This document shows, one piece after another, positions 8,811 to 17,086 of a stretch of 64,000 nt of DNA. The DNA is from SHVO01 sp964576515. Lineage in GTDB: Bacteria; Pseudomonadota; Alphaproteobacteria; Rhodospirillales; Rhodospirillaceae. Positions within the stretch are counted from its first letter, which is position 1; every line of letters begins with the position of its first letter. A program made the position numbers and the translations under genes. The stretch covers positions 200,833 to 264,832 of the forward strand of contig CAZNUW010000005.1 in the NCBI GenBank assembly GCA_964576515.1, written 5' to 3'. The notes below the pieces were generated by a model, which was not told where the DNA came from, made no database searches, and saw only the letters and a list, made by a program, of their open reading frames with translations.

Positions 8811-11735
8811 CTACATCTTGAACTTCACGCCCGCGCGGAACACGCGGCCCATGATGTCGTAGAGGCCCTGGTTGGTCGGCGGGAAGTCCCAGCTGGAACC
8901 ACCCGGACCGCGCACCGCGATCGCCGGGTCGGCGTTCGTGATGTTGCGCACGTTGAAGAACAGTTCCGTCTCCGCCGTGTCGCTCAGGTGCATCGTGTAG
9001 GAGGTGTTGAAGTCGATGTAGAACGCGCTCTCGACCTGGTTGTTGTCGGTGGTCAGGCGGATACCGGCCGAGGCCGGGCAGCCCGTCTGGCACTCGATGT
9101 AGGTCGCGTTGTTCAAACCGCCGGAGATGTAGCGGAACGTGAACCCGAGATTGATCGGATCGAGCGCGTAGTTGATCGAGCTGTTGATGCGCCAATCCGG
9201 CAAGCCGCCGCCGCCGCCGCCGATGTTGCTGCCCGCGGTGCCGGGAGCGCCGGCGTATTCGATCGGGGCATCACCCGGCACGCCGCTGAACACGGTGTAC
9301 GAGATGTAGTGCGTGGCGAGGAAGCGCATGCCGAGATTGCCGTCCAGCGATTCCGACAGCGAGGCCAGCGGCAGATTGTAGCTGGCTTCAAAGTCGATCC
9401 CCTTCGCGCGTTCCGTCGCGAAGTTCTGCGGCGAGACGATGAAGTTGATCTGTTCGCTGGGCAGGCCGACATCCTGGCGGGTGAACGTGCCGCACGCGAT
9501 CTGGTTGCCCTGCTGACACAGGGTCAGCAGTTCGACCGTGCCGAGCGAGTTGACGGCATCGTTGATCTTGATGCGGTAGTAGTCGACCGAGGCGCTGAAG
9601 CCTTCAAACCACGACGGCTGATAGACGACGCCGATACCCGTGTCGTTCGACTTTTCAGCCTGCAGGTTCGGGTTGCCGCGGGTCGTGACCTGGCTGTTGA
9701 CCGTGCGGTTGCCGTTGAACGGATCGGTGGTCGAGCTGCGCGAGGTCGAGCCGCCCTGATAAAGGTCGACCAGCGTGGGCGAACGGATGTTACGCGACTG
9801 CGTGACGCGGAAGCGCAGATCGTCGAACGGGCTCCACGTCGCGCCGACTTTCCAGGTCGCGACCCAGCCGTAGGTGGAGTAGTGCGTGCCGCGCACCGCG
9901 CCGTTCAGGTCGAGCGCCGTGGCCCAGCTTTCGTCCTTCGCCAGCGGAACGACGGTTTCAAAGAACACGTCGTGCACCTTCACCGAACCGGAGTACGGCT
10001 GACCGGCCGCCTGGAACCAGATGGTCGGGTTTGCCTGTTCTTCCGGATCCGAGATCTGGCGCATGCTTTCGGCGCGGTATTCGTAACCGAACGCGGTCGA
10101 GACCGGACCGGCCCACGTTTCAACAGGGTTGCCGGTAAAGCTGAGCGCGGCGACCTTCTGGTTGAGGCGGTGGTTGTTCCAGCCGTAACGGCCCTGGATG
10201 TAGTCGACGGCGGCCTGGCTGTTCACGCCGATGCCGAACACGTTGTACGGCACGCAGCCGTTGCCCGGGTTGGTGAGCGTGGAACGGCAAACGATGGCGC
10301 CGGTGGCCGGATTACGCACGGCGTCCACCGCGAGGGCGTAACGCGTGCGGTCCATGGCGCCGATCGACTTCAGCGAGCCGAAGGCTTCGCCGTTGCCGAG
10401 GTAGAAGTCCCAGGTCCAATCGGTGTTCGCGGCTTCAAAGTCGCCGGTGGCGCCGGTCAGGAAACGCAGAACACGGCGGTCGATGACGGCGTGGAAGCTA
10501 TCGAGATCCCAGTTCATCGTGCCGAAGTTGAAGCCCGTCGTGACGCCCGCGGGTTCCAACGCCGGGCGGAGTTCCGCCGGCAGGAACGCGTTGTCGGTGC
10601 GCAGCGCGAGGTTGCCCGGGAAGAAGTTCGGCGCGCCCGTCGAGTAGGAGCCCATGTGGCCCCACGCCGCGTGCGCGTAAACCTGCACGTTGTCGCTGAC
10701 GTCGTAGCTGACGCGCGCGAAGACGTCCTGACGGTTCTGTTGCGGCTGGAACGCAACGCCGCGCACCGGCGCGACCTGCTGCGATTCCCAGCTACCGCCG
10801 CGCATCAACTGACCGGCAACGATGTCGCCGATCGCGAGGCGGTACTGCGAACCGCCCGGACCGAAGGAGACGCCGTACAGCGGATGGTTCGCGGGAACGG
10901 AGAACGTGCCGCCCCAGCTCGCCACCGGACCAAGCGCCACACGCGTCGTGCGGATCAGGTTCGGCAGGCCGTTGGTGGCGGTGTAGGCGGGATTGTTGAT
11001 GAAGCTGTGGCCTTCACGATTCCACGGACGGTCGCCGATCAGCAGGCCATCTTCCCACGAGTGTTCGCCCGACAGGAGGAAGTGACCGCGGCCGCCGGCG
11101 AACGGCGTGCCGTACGCGGCGTTGATCTTGTACTGCGGCGCATCACCATACGTCGTGATGCCGCCCGAGACTTCGCCCTTGAAGCCGGTGAAGTCGGTGT
11201 CGAGCACGAAGTTGACGACGCCCGAGAGCGCGTCCGAACCGTAAGCGGCAGAGGCCCCACCGGTCACGACGTCGACGCGTTCGATCAGGTGCTGCGGCAG
11301 TTCGCTGACGTCAACGACGCCCGTGAGCACCGAACCGACCGTGCGCTGGCCGTTCAACAGAACGAGCGTGCGCGACGTGCCGAAACCGCGCAGCGACAGG
11401 CCGTTGATGGCGCCCTGGCCGGAGGTGGTGTTCGCGACCGAGCCTTGCGGCGTCGAGCTGCCGAGCAGGGTCGGCAACTGGTTGATGGAATCGGCGAGGT
11501 TGGACGTCGCCTGGTTTTCAAGCTGCTCGATGCCGATGACCGACACCGGCGTCGGCGCTTCGTAACCGTCGCGCACAACGCGCGTGCCGGTAACGACGAT
11601 CTCGTCGACGGCTTCGACCTGCGCCGTCTGGGCTTGCGCAAAGGCGCCGCCGGTCAGACAGGTGGAGCCGAGGCAAGCGAGCGTCAGAAGCGAGAGTTTC
11701 GAGCGGCGGCTGAGCGCAACACGACCCATATTCAT
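8811..11735 (-). CDS. TonB-dependent receptor C
   Basis: This encodes 974 aa of an outer-membrane TonB-dependent receptor, the first of the three tandem paralogs in transcription direction. Seen: signal peptide ending near GGAFAQA, plug from EIVVTGTR, GGASAAYGSDALSGVVNF, CRSTLTNPGNGCVPYN, late C-x3-C (ECQTGC) and terminal VKFKM. A glycine-rich loop (NIGGGGGGLPDW) lies in the last quarter. AAGGGA lies 10 nt before the ATG. The 20-of-22 upstream match with receptor A suggests that A and C share a regulator. The substrate cannot be inferred; adjoining secreted proteins and the amidase hint at organic compounds rather than iron, but that is weak. Confidence 0.95.
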   Translation of the reverse strand: MNMGRVALSRRSKLSLLTLACLGSTCLTGGAFAQAQTAQVEAVDEIVVTGTRVVRDGYEAPTPVSVIGIEQLENQATSNLADSINQLPTLLGSSTPQGSVANTTSGQGAINGLSLRGFGTSRTLVLLNGQRTVGSVLTGVVDVSELPQHLIERVDVVTGGASAAYGSDALSGVVNFVLDTDFTGFKGEVSGGITTYGDAPQYKINAAYGTPFAGGRGHFLLSGEHSWEDGLLIGDRPWNREGHSFINNPAYTATNGLPNLIRTTRVALGPVASWGGTFSVPANHPLYGVSFGPGGSQYRLAIGDIVAGQLMRGGSWESQQVAPVRGVAFQPQQNRQDVFARVSYDVSDNVQVYAHAAWGHMGSYSTGAPNFFPGNLALRTDNAFLPAELRPALEPAGVTTGFNFGTMNWDLDSFHAVIDRRVLRFLTGATGDFEAANTDWTWDFYLGNGEAFGSLKSIGAMDRTRYALAVDAVRNPATGAIVCRSTLTNPGNGCVPYNVFGIGVNSQAAVDYIQGRYGWNNHRLNQKVAALSFTGNPVETWAGPVSTAFGYEYRAESMRQISDPEEQANPTIWFQAAGQPYSGSVKVHDVFFETVVPLAKDESWATALDLNGAVRGTHYSTYGWVATWKVGATWSPFDDLRFRVTQSRNIRSPTLVDLYQGGSTSRSSTTDPFNGNRTVNSQVTTRGNPNLQAEKSNDTGIGVVYQPSWFEGFSASVDYYRIKINDAVNSLGTVELLTLCQQGNQIACGTFTRQDVGLPSEQINFIVSPQNFATERAKGIDFEASYNLPLASLSESLDGNLGMRFLATHYISYTVFSGVPGDAPIEYAGAPGTAGSNIGGGGGGLPDWRINSSINYALDPINLGFTFRYISGGLNNATYIECQTGCPASAGIRLTTDNNQVESAFYIDFNTSYTMHLSDTAETELFFNVRNITNADPAIAVRGPGGSSWDFPPTNQGLYDIMGRVFRAGVKFKM

Positions 11736-12114
11736 ATAAAGCAGTTCCCTTCGTTGAACGACACAGCCCCCGGAGCCTGAGAGCCGATAGACGTGGTGGA
11801 TAAAGACTTTTCCGGACGCCGCGTGAAATCACGCCGCCCGTCATTGTCCTTTCGGTAGATAAGCTGGGTCTCCCCTGCCGATGGCCAACGGATGAAGCTC
11901 CCGCCGCGGGCCCGGTACGTTTAGGAATTAGCAGAATGACCGGTCGGGAATAGCGTTTCAAGACGAGGCCGACCGACCGCTGCGGATTGCGCGCGGGTGT
12001 GTCATTTAGGCCAGCCTTTAGGGCCTAAACGTAACTGAATGCCAATACGATAGGACCGCCCCGCCCCGTTTGGACTCGAAATTTTAAGGCGGCCTTACAG
12101 ATCGCCGGCGGCCG
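11736..12114. other. Intergenic region upstream of TBDR C
   Basis: A 379-base spacer, nearly the same length as the other two receptor spacers (377 and 379). It contains the shared 22-bp motif, the CGCGGCGGGAGCT block (near 11897-11909) and a hairpin TTTAGGCC/GGCCTAAA (12005-12012 with 12022-12029), which may end transcription from the gene at 12115 but lacks a T-run. Confidence 0.6.
11926..11947 (-). promoter_or_regulatory. 22-bp upstream motif shared with TBDR A
   Basis: Second copy of the motif at 5326-5347, differing at only two adjacent bases and lying 191 bp before the receptor C start. Putative promoter or operator for both receptors. Confidence 0.55.
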
Positions 12115-13236
12115 CTATTCGCGCGACGCACCGGATTCGGCGACGCCCGTCGCGCCCTCGGGCGCGGCGGCGGTCATCGGTTCGCCGTGATCGATATAGA
12201 CCTGGATCATATTGAACTGCAGCGCCGACGAGATCGCCGTGTTGACGCCCTCGGCATTGGGATAGCCGTCGGCCATGCGGTTGAGCTCGCGGTAGTAACG
12301 CGGCGCGTCGTGCTGGCCATAGCTAAAGTGGTGGGTCGACCATGTGGTCGCGTGTGCGTAGAGCTTCTCGACATCGGCATAGCCCGCGAGCACGCCCTCA
12401 GCCCGGTCCGGGGTCAGTTTCAAATTGAACTGTGCACCCTTCATGATGAGGTAGTCCGGCACGGGCGGAAACACCTCCCACGGGATGACCATGTTGTCGA
12501 TGGGATCGGTGCGCAGAGTGCCGGCGACGATTTTGCCGGTCGTGCGGCGGATCAGCGTCTTACCAAAACGCATGTCGGGCCGCTGCGTGCCGCCAGGCAG
12601 CACCATCGCGCCCGAGGCGTCCTGCATCAGGGGATCCATACCGCGATAGAACGTGACCTTAACGTCCGGATCGTTCGTCAGATCGTCGACCTCGGTGATC
12701 TCGATCATGGTGCGGTTGAAGGTGTAGTCACGCACCTGTTTGGTCGCGAAGAAGAAGATCGCGCCATCCGGACCGCGGTAAATGCGCGCGCAGCCGATGA
12801 CGCGGAAGAGATTGTTGTCGACGCCCTTCTCGCCGTCCTGGTTGGTGAAGTCGCCGTCCTTCACGTGGCCGTCGAGATTGATGCCGTTGGAAATCTTTCC
12901 GCCCGCGTGGTTGTAGGGAAGCTTATCTTCCGTATCCAAGGGGAAGTACTTGAAGCCTTCGCGAGTGAGTTGGCTTTCGACCACCGTCTTGCCCTTGCCG
13001 TCGCCGTACAACGACTTGAAGACCTCGCGCGGACCGAAGTCGTTGAGGCCGTTCGGACACTCCGCCTTGGCTTCCGGCGTCTGATAGACCGACCAATGCA
13101 TGGTGACGGTGGCATAGCTGATCGTGCGATTGCGAATCGGACTTGCGTCGTCGGCCAGCGCGGGCGGCGCGAGAAAACCGGAAGCGACCGCGAAGGCCGC
13201 GCACACCGTTTTCAAGCTCTTGTTCATGTGCACCAT
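12115..13236 (-). CDS. Secreted protein of unknown function
   Basis: This encodes 373 aa with a clear N-terminal signal peptide (cleavage near PPALADDAS) and no membrane helix afterwards, so it is probably periplasmic or exported. I do not recognise a named family. Visible features are ECPNGLNDFGPREVF near residue 60, a GRIYRGPDGAIFF-like patch after a single Cys (IGCARIYRG), and an acidic C-terminus. Proteins with an ECPxGLN motif and a signal peptide occur near TonB receptors in related bacteria as far as I recall, but that is memory and not proof. Start chosen at 13236 because GGGGAG lies 6 nt upstream. It follows the gene at 13267-14637 by 30 nt and is probably in the same operon. Confidence 0.78.
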   Translation of the reverse strand: MVHMNKSLKTVCAAFAVASGFLAPPALADDASPIRNRTISYATVTMHWSVYQTPEAKAECPNGLNDFGPREVFKSLYGDGKGKTVVESQLTREGFKYFPLDTEDKLPYNHAGGKISNGINLDGHVKDGDFTNQDGEKGVDNNLFRVIGCARIYRGPDGAIFFFATKQVRDYTFNRTMIEITEVDDLTNDPDVKVTFYRGMDPLMQDASGAMVLPGGTQRPDMRFGKTLIRRTTGKIVAGTLRTDPIDNMVIPWEVFPPVPDYLIMKGAQFNLKLTPDRAEGVLAGYADVEKLYAHATTWSTHHFSYGQHDAPRYYRELNRMADGYPNAEGVNTAISSALQFNMIQVYIDHGEPMTAAAPEGATGVAESGASRE

Positions 13237-13266
13237 CGTGATCTCCCCACTCCCTGCCCGCATCAC

Positions 13267-14637
13267 TTAGAACGTATTGCCGAAGAAATCGTCGCGCAGC
13301 CAGAACGCGGTGAAGCCGTTCCGGCGGCCGCGATGTTCGCCGCGCGCGACGCCGAACGTATCGCCCGGGTTTTGATCTTTCGCGTAGGTGTAAACGGGCC
13401 TGTCGCGATAGGCCCAAACGCGCAGCGCCCCGGCTTGGCCCGGCGCCGCGACCTTGCCCGTCATCGGATCGATTTCGATGACGCTCCACGCGCGGCTGTC
13501 GGATTTCGCGCCGGCGGCCGCTGCGACATAAGGCCACGTCTTCAAACAACGTTCCGCGTCGCCGCCGCCGCAGATGGCCAGGCGGTACTGCTGCGGCGCG
13601 CCCGGATGATCGCAGGCAAGCTGGTCGGCGGAATCGTCGCCGCAGTTGTAGGTGTAGATGGTTTTGCCGTTCTCGTCGGCGAGCACGATGCCCGCAAGCG
13701 TGTCCTGCGCGGTGAATTGCTTGGGCGGCGCGGGCGTGCGTTGAAGATAGACGTTGTGCCAGCCCGCTTCGTCGCTGCCCTTCAGGCTGCGGATGTCGTA
13801 GTCCAGTGAATAGCTATAGATCGGACGCTTGCGGAACGCCCACTGATAGACGCCGGGCGAACGTTCAAAGATCGACCAGTCGCCTTGCGGACGCGCCGAC
13901 GCCGGCGCCAGCATCGGCGGCCACTTACGCGCACACAGTTCGTCGCAGTTCGACTTGTTCGGACCGTCGCGATCGGAAACATAGATCGAGAAATATTTAT
14001 CGGTGAGCAACTGACGGCCCATGGTCGCGGTCGCCACCTGGAAACCGGGAGGAACAGCCGACGGCGCTTGCGCCGGGCGGCGCGTCGCCGGGCCGTCGTT
14101 GCCGCCGCCGCTTTCGCGGGTCGTGCCGCCGAGGACATCGCCGGGCACCTTGTCGAGGCGCGAGGTGTAGAGCGCGGCTTCATCGTAAGCCCACTGCTTC
14201 CTGCCGTCCTTGCGCGTGATGAGCGTGAAGTCGCCGACGGGCTTCGCGTCATCGGCGGCGAAGGCCGGCGGCCATTCCTCCGCGCAGGACAGACGCGTGT
14301 CCAACTCAGGCAGTTCGAGGCCCGGCGGATAGGGGCTCATCAAACCCGCGGTGTGCGTCGTCTTCTCGAAACCGCAATCGGACTGCTTCTTGGAATCGCC
14401 CGTCACGCCGTTACGCAGCGTGTCATGCGGCCAATAGTAGAGCGTCATGCCTTGGGCGTTCGCAAAGACCGGCCCTTCAAGTTCGGTGTGTTGCACCTGA
14501 AAACCCGCCGGCATCGGCACGTTCAAGGCGGCTTCACGTTCGGCCGGGATGACCGGACGCATGGGATCGGCCCCGAAGACGGCGGCCGGAACCGTGGTGA
14601 TGAAGAGTGTGAGGGCAAGGCGCAGCGTCGAACGCAT
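13267..14637 (-). CDS. Secreted protein with PF03640-type repeats
   Basis: This encodes 456 aa: a signal peptide (cleavage near AVFGADP) and then at least three units of the secreted repeat once called Lipoprotein_15 (PF03640). Its pattern is G-x-T-L/I-Y-x-Y...D, then C...C..WPP, then W..., then QWA(F/Y), then P(V/I)Y(T/S)Y..D. Seen units: TLYYWPHDT..CGFE..EWPPAF..KQWAYD; SIYVSDRDG..CDELCARKWPPML..YQWAFRKRPIYSYSLD; TIYTYNCGDD..CLKTWPYV..RVWAYRDRPVYTYAKD. The role of this family is not established. Start could be 14637 or 14649; neither has a strong ribosome site. It is upstream of, and probably co-transcribed with, the secreted protein at 12115. Confidence 0.8.
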   Translation of the reverse strand: MRSTLRLALTLFITTVPAAVFGADPMRPVIPAEREAALNVPMPAGFQVQHTELEGPVFANAQGMTLYYWPHDTLRNGVTGDSKKQSDCGFEKTTHTAGLMSPYPPGLELPELDTRLSCAEEWPPAFAADDAKPVGDFTLITRKDGRKQWAYDEAALYTSRLDKVPGDVLGGTTRESGGGNDGPATRRPAQAPSAVPPGFQVATATMGRQLLTDKYFSIYVSDRDGPNKSNCDELCARKWPPMLAPASARPQGDWSIFERSPGVYQWAFRKRPIYSYSLDYDIRSLKGSDEAGWHNVYLQRTPAPPKQFTAQDTLAGIVLADENGKTIYTYNCGDDSADQLACDHPGAPQQYRLAICGGGDAERCLKTWPYVAAAAGAKSDSRAWSVIEIDPMTGKVAAPGQAGALRVWAYRDRPVYTYAKDQNPGDTFGVARGEHRGRRNGFTAFWLRDDFFGNTF

Positions 14638-15072
14638 GTGATCGCACATCCGGATATGGTGTTTGACGGGCAGTATGACCGCGCGGCGAGTCCTGGCAAG
14701 GCCACGCACAAGAGACCTTATATATTGTGCGCCGCACACAGGTTTTGGGTCCAAACACCGCCGTCCGTCGAAAAATGGGCGACACTGGGCGACAGGCGAC
14801 ACTTTCTGAAAACACTTTTTAATTCATATACTTAGGGAAATTTCCGGCCGGGCGACACTTGGGCGACACTGGGCGACACTTTTCACTGGGCGACACTTTT
14901 CCAGGAAAACATCGACGCACGGCCACGCGGGAAACCCTCGTCATTGCAACGCTCCGCATCTAGACCCGACAAATGTACCTAAAATGGGGACTTTTGTCAA
15001 AATATGTCGCGGGTTGCGCGCCGCGCCGGGTTCGGGATGATGATGTTCATATTTGGCAAACGGGGCGCATCA
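14638..15072. other. Divergent intergenic region with iterated decamer
   Basis: This spacer separates the minus-strand PF03640 protein from the plus-strand Rid protein. It contains the GGGCGACACT repeat cluster described separately and an AGGGAAATTTCC palindrome (about 14834-14845) between its two halves. An in-frame extension of the Rid gene to 15004 is possible, but its residues do not resemble the family. Confidence 0.6.
14777..14897. repeat. Seven-copy GGGCGACACT iterated repeat
   Basis: Copies of GGGCGACACT start at 14777, 14787 (end changed to GG), 14794/14795 (one G short), 14850, 14861, 14871 and 14888. They form two clusters separated by an A/T-rich stretch with AGGGAAATTTCC. Spacing within clusters is 8 to 17 bases. 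The units are too short and irregular for CRISPR. They look like iterated protein-binding sites or a genome-specific intergenic repeat. Confidence 0.8.
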
Positions 15073-15477
15073 ATGGCGGCGGAACGCATCAATCCAAAAA
15101 CACTCTACGATCCGACCAAGTTCGGATTTTCGCACGCCGCGCGTCAGGGCGCGGGCGACGTCATCCATCTGGCCGGGCAAGTGGCCTGGGATAAAGATCT
15201 GAACGTGGCCGACGGCGGACTCGCCGGACAGGCGCGCCAAGCGCTTGCGAACATCAAGACCATCCTGGCCGAAGTCGGCGCGGGACCGGCCGATATCCTG
15301 CGCCTGCGGACTTATGTGGTGAACCATGATCCGTCGAAGCTTGAACCGGTGACGGAGGCCATCGCGGCGTTCTACGGCGACGTCACGCCCGCGCCGAACA
15401 CCTGGATCGGCGTCCAGGCGCTGGCCCTGCCGGATTTTCTGATCGAGATCGAAGCGACCGCCCTTATCCCGCGCTGA
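15073..15477 (+). CDS. Rid-family (YjgF/UK114) protein lacking the RidA arginine
   Basis: This encodes 134 aa from the ATG at 15073, which fits the usual 125-135 aa of Rid proteins. RidA members hydrolyse reactive enamines/imines released by PLP enzymes. Seen: DVIHLAGQVAWD, a QARQALANIKTILAEVGAG helix and the C-terminal IEIEATALIPR match the family. The site that in true RidA reads P-x-R (Arg105) here reads APNTWIGV, so the residue needed for imine hydrolysis is missing and this is another Rid subgroup with unknown activity. The start at 15004 would add 23 unrelated residues. Its stop directly abuts the stop of the convergent hydrolase gene. Confidence 0.88.
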   Translation: MAAERINPKTLYDPTKFGFSHAARQGAGDVIHLAGQVAWDKDLNVADGGLAGQARQALANIKTILAEVGAGPADILRLRTYVVNHDPSKLEPVTEAIAAFYGDVTPAPNTWIGVQALALPDFLIEIEATALIPR

Positions 15478-16989
15478 TCAGGGCGCCACCCGATTCAGGT
15501 CCAGGCGTTGGATGCGCGGCGGCGTGTCGGGGGACAGCAACAGGTTCCCCCTCACGCGGCCGTGCGTGCAAGACCAGGTGAACGTTCCCGACAATGCACC
15601 TGTCGGCGTCGGGTCCGACGCGGTTTCACAATCGCCGACGGCCGCCTTCAGACGCGTTAGTTCATCGGCGAAGGTCAGCGCGCTCTTATCCATCAGGAAG
15701 TTCATGGCAAGGACGTCGCCGGCGGCGGCGACATCTCCCGCCCGATAGATTTTACCGGCGGCGTCATAGGCGCCCGCGAGGGCCTTGCTCACCGGCAGGG
15801 CTTGCGTCTTTCCAAGACGCCCGGCTTTATGCAGGGCCATCGCCGCATCCCAGAGCGGCGCGGTGGGACCGGCATAGGTGCGGTTCGTGAAAACAAAGAG
15901 GCCGACGCCGCGCTCCGGGAAGATCACCATGTGCGAGCCGTAACCCGGATATCCGCCGCCGTGCGAGAGATTGAGGCCAAGCTCACAATCGACCGTGACA
16001 TTCATGCCCATGCTGTAGGTGAGCGGCTGGGTGCAGGACTGACCCGCCGTACGGCTGGGACGCGAGCGCGTGCGGATGAAGCTTGTGCCTTGGGCAAGTT
16101 CGCGCACCGTGGCGCGTTTCACCGGACCGGCCTCGGCGTCGTCGCGCGGCGGCCACGCCGACAAGAGAAAAGCGATCCACTTCGCGTAGTCGTTGGCGCT
16201 GACCTGCATCGCACCGATCGAGGAAAAAGCGCCGTGGCCGAGATCGGGCTCGCGCGACCAGGCATCGTTCTCCCAACGATACCCAAGCGCGCGCTTGTCC
16301 TGCGGCGCGTCCGTGACGATGACTCCGGACGCGCTCATTCCCAAGGGTCCGAGCAGCGTGCGCTGGACGGCTTCCGCATAAGGACGTTTACCGGCATTGG
16401 CGATAATGCGGCCGAGTAGCGCGTACCCGAAGTTCGAGTATTCATAAGCGATGCCGGGCGCACGGGTGAACGGCACGCCGGTTTTCAGGAGCCTCGTGAA
16501 ATCCGCTTCAGGCAGCGGGGTCTGACGGTCGCCCCAGGGATCGTCCGTGACGAAGCCCCCGGTGTGCGCCAACAAATCGCGCACGCGGATGCGCGGCGAG
16601 TCCGCGGTGGGATAGGTCCAGCCCTTCAGTTCAGGGACATAGTCCTCGGCCAAGGCGTCGAGGCGCACCGCACCGTCGTCGCGCAACTTGAGCAGGGTGA
16701 GCGCGGTGAACACCTTGGTCATTGAGGCGATGCGGAACAGCGAGTCCGCTGTCACGGGGCGGCGGGCATCGAGATCCTGCACACCCATCGCCTTGACGTG
16801 GACCAGCCTACCGTCCGCGACGACGCCGTACACAAGGCCGGGCGCATGCGCGTCGCGTTGGAAATCCGCGAAGATCCTGTCCGTGGCGGCGAAGGGTTCG
16901 GGCGTTTCGTCCGCGGCCCACCCGCCCGCGCTGCACAGGACCGCACCGGAAAATGCGGCGGCGAGCAGCGGCATCCTGAAACAGGCCAT
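15478..16989 (-). CDS. Serine beta-lactamase-like hydrolase (class C fold)
   Basis: This encodes 503 aa, exported (signal peptide to about GGWAAD, residue 26). The beta-lactamase/esterase (PF00144) catalytic set is present: S89-M-T-K92, Y184-S-N186 and H343-G-G345. This family includes DD-peptidases, esterases and beta-lactamases; the HGG in place of KTG and the length favour an esterase or peptidase over a resistance enzyme. A C-terminal domain of about 130 residues after the catalytic fold contains two Cys (GDCETA and WSCTHG) and may form a disulphide. GGGG lies 9 nt before the ATG. Specific substrate unknown. Confidence 0.9.
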   Translation of the reverse strand: MACFRMPLLAAAFSGAVLCSAGGWAADETPEPFAATDRIFADFQRDAHAPGLVYGVVADGRLVHVKAMGVQDLDARRPVTADSLFRIASMTKVFTALTLLKLRDDGAVRLDALAEDYVPELKGWTYPTADSPRIRVRDLLAHTGGFVTDDPWGDRQTPLPEADFTRLLKTGVPFTRAPGIAYEYSNFGYALLGRIIANAGKRPYAEAVQRTLLGPLGMSASGVIVTDAPQDKRALGYRWENDAWSREPDLGHGAFSSIGAMQVSANDYAKWIAFLLSAWPPRDDAEAGPVKRATVRELAQGTSFIRTRSRPSRTAGQSCTQPLTYSMGMNVTVDCELGLNLSHGGGYPGYGSHMVIFPERGVGLFVFTNRTYAGPTAPLWDAAMALHKAGRLGKTQALPVSKALAGAYDAAGKIYRAGDVAAAGDVLAMNFLMDKSALTFADELTRLKAAVGDCETASDPTPTGALSGTFTWSCTHGRVRGNLLLSPDTPPRIQRLDLNRVAP

Positions 16990-17086
16990 CCGACGATCCC
17001 CCGATCAGATAAATCCCGAGGGACGAGATTACATGGACGGCGCGATCTTGTGGCCTGAAAAGGCGCGGCGCGTCAAAAGAGACGCA

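Noticed and set aside
8709..11780. A 1023-codon open frame on the plus strand opposite receptor C, and similar long frames opposite the other receptors and the megasynthases
   Set aside because: They are GC-skew shadows: Arg/Val/Asp/Gly-rich, with no family motif, while the minus strand encodes clear receptors and Pfa domains.
12005..12029. Hairpin TTTAGGCC/GGCCTAAA as a terminator
   Set aside because: No T-run follows on the minus strand, and it lies in the receptor C promoter region, so its role is unclear.
14777..14897. CRISPR array
   Set aside because: Units are 10 bases, spacing is 8-17 bases within clusters, and there are no spacers of uniform length or cas genes.
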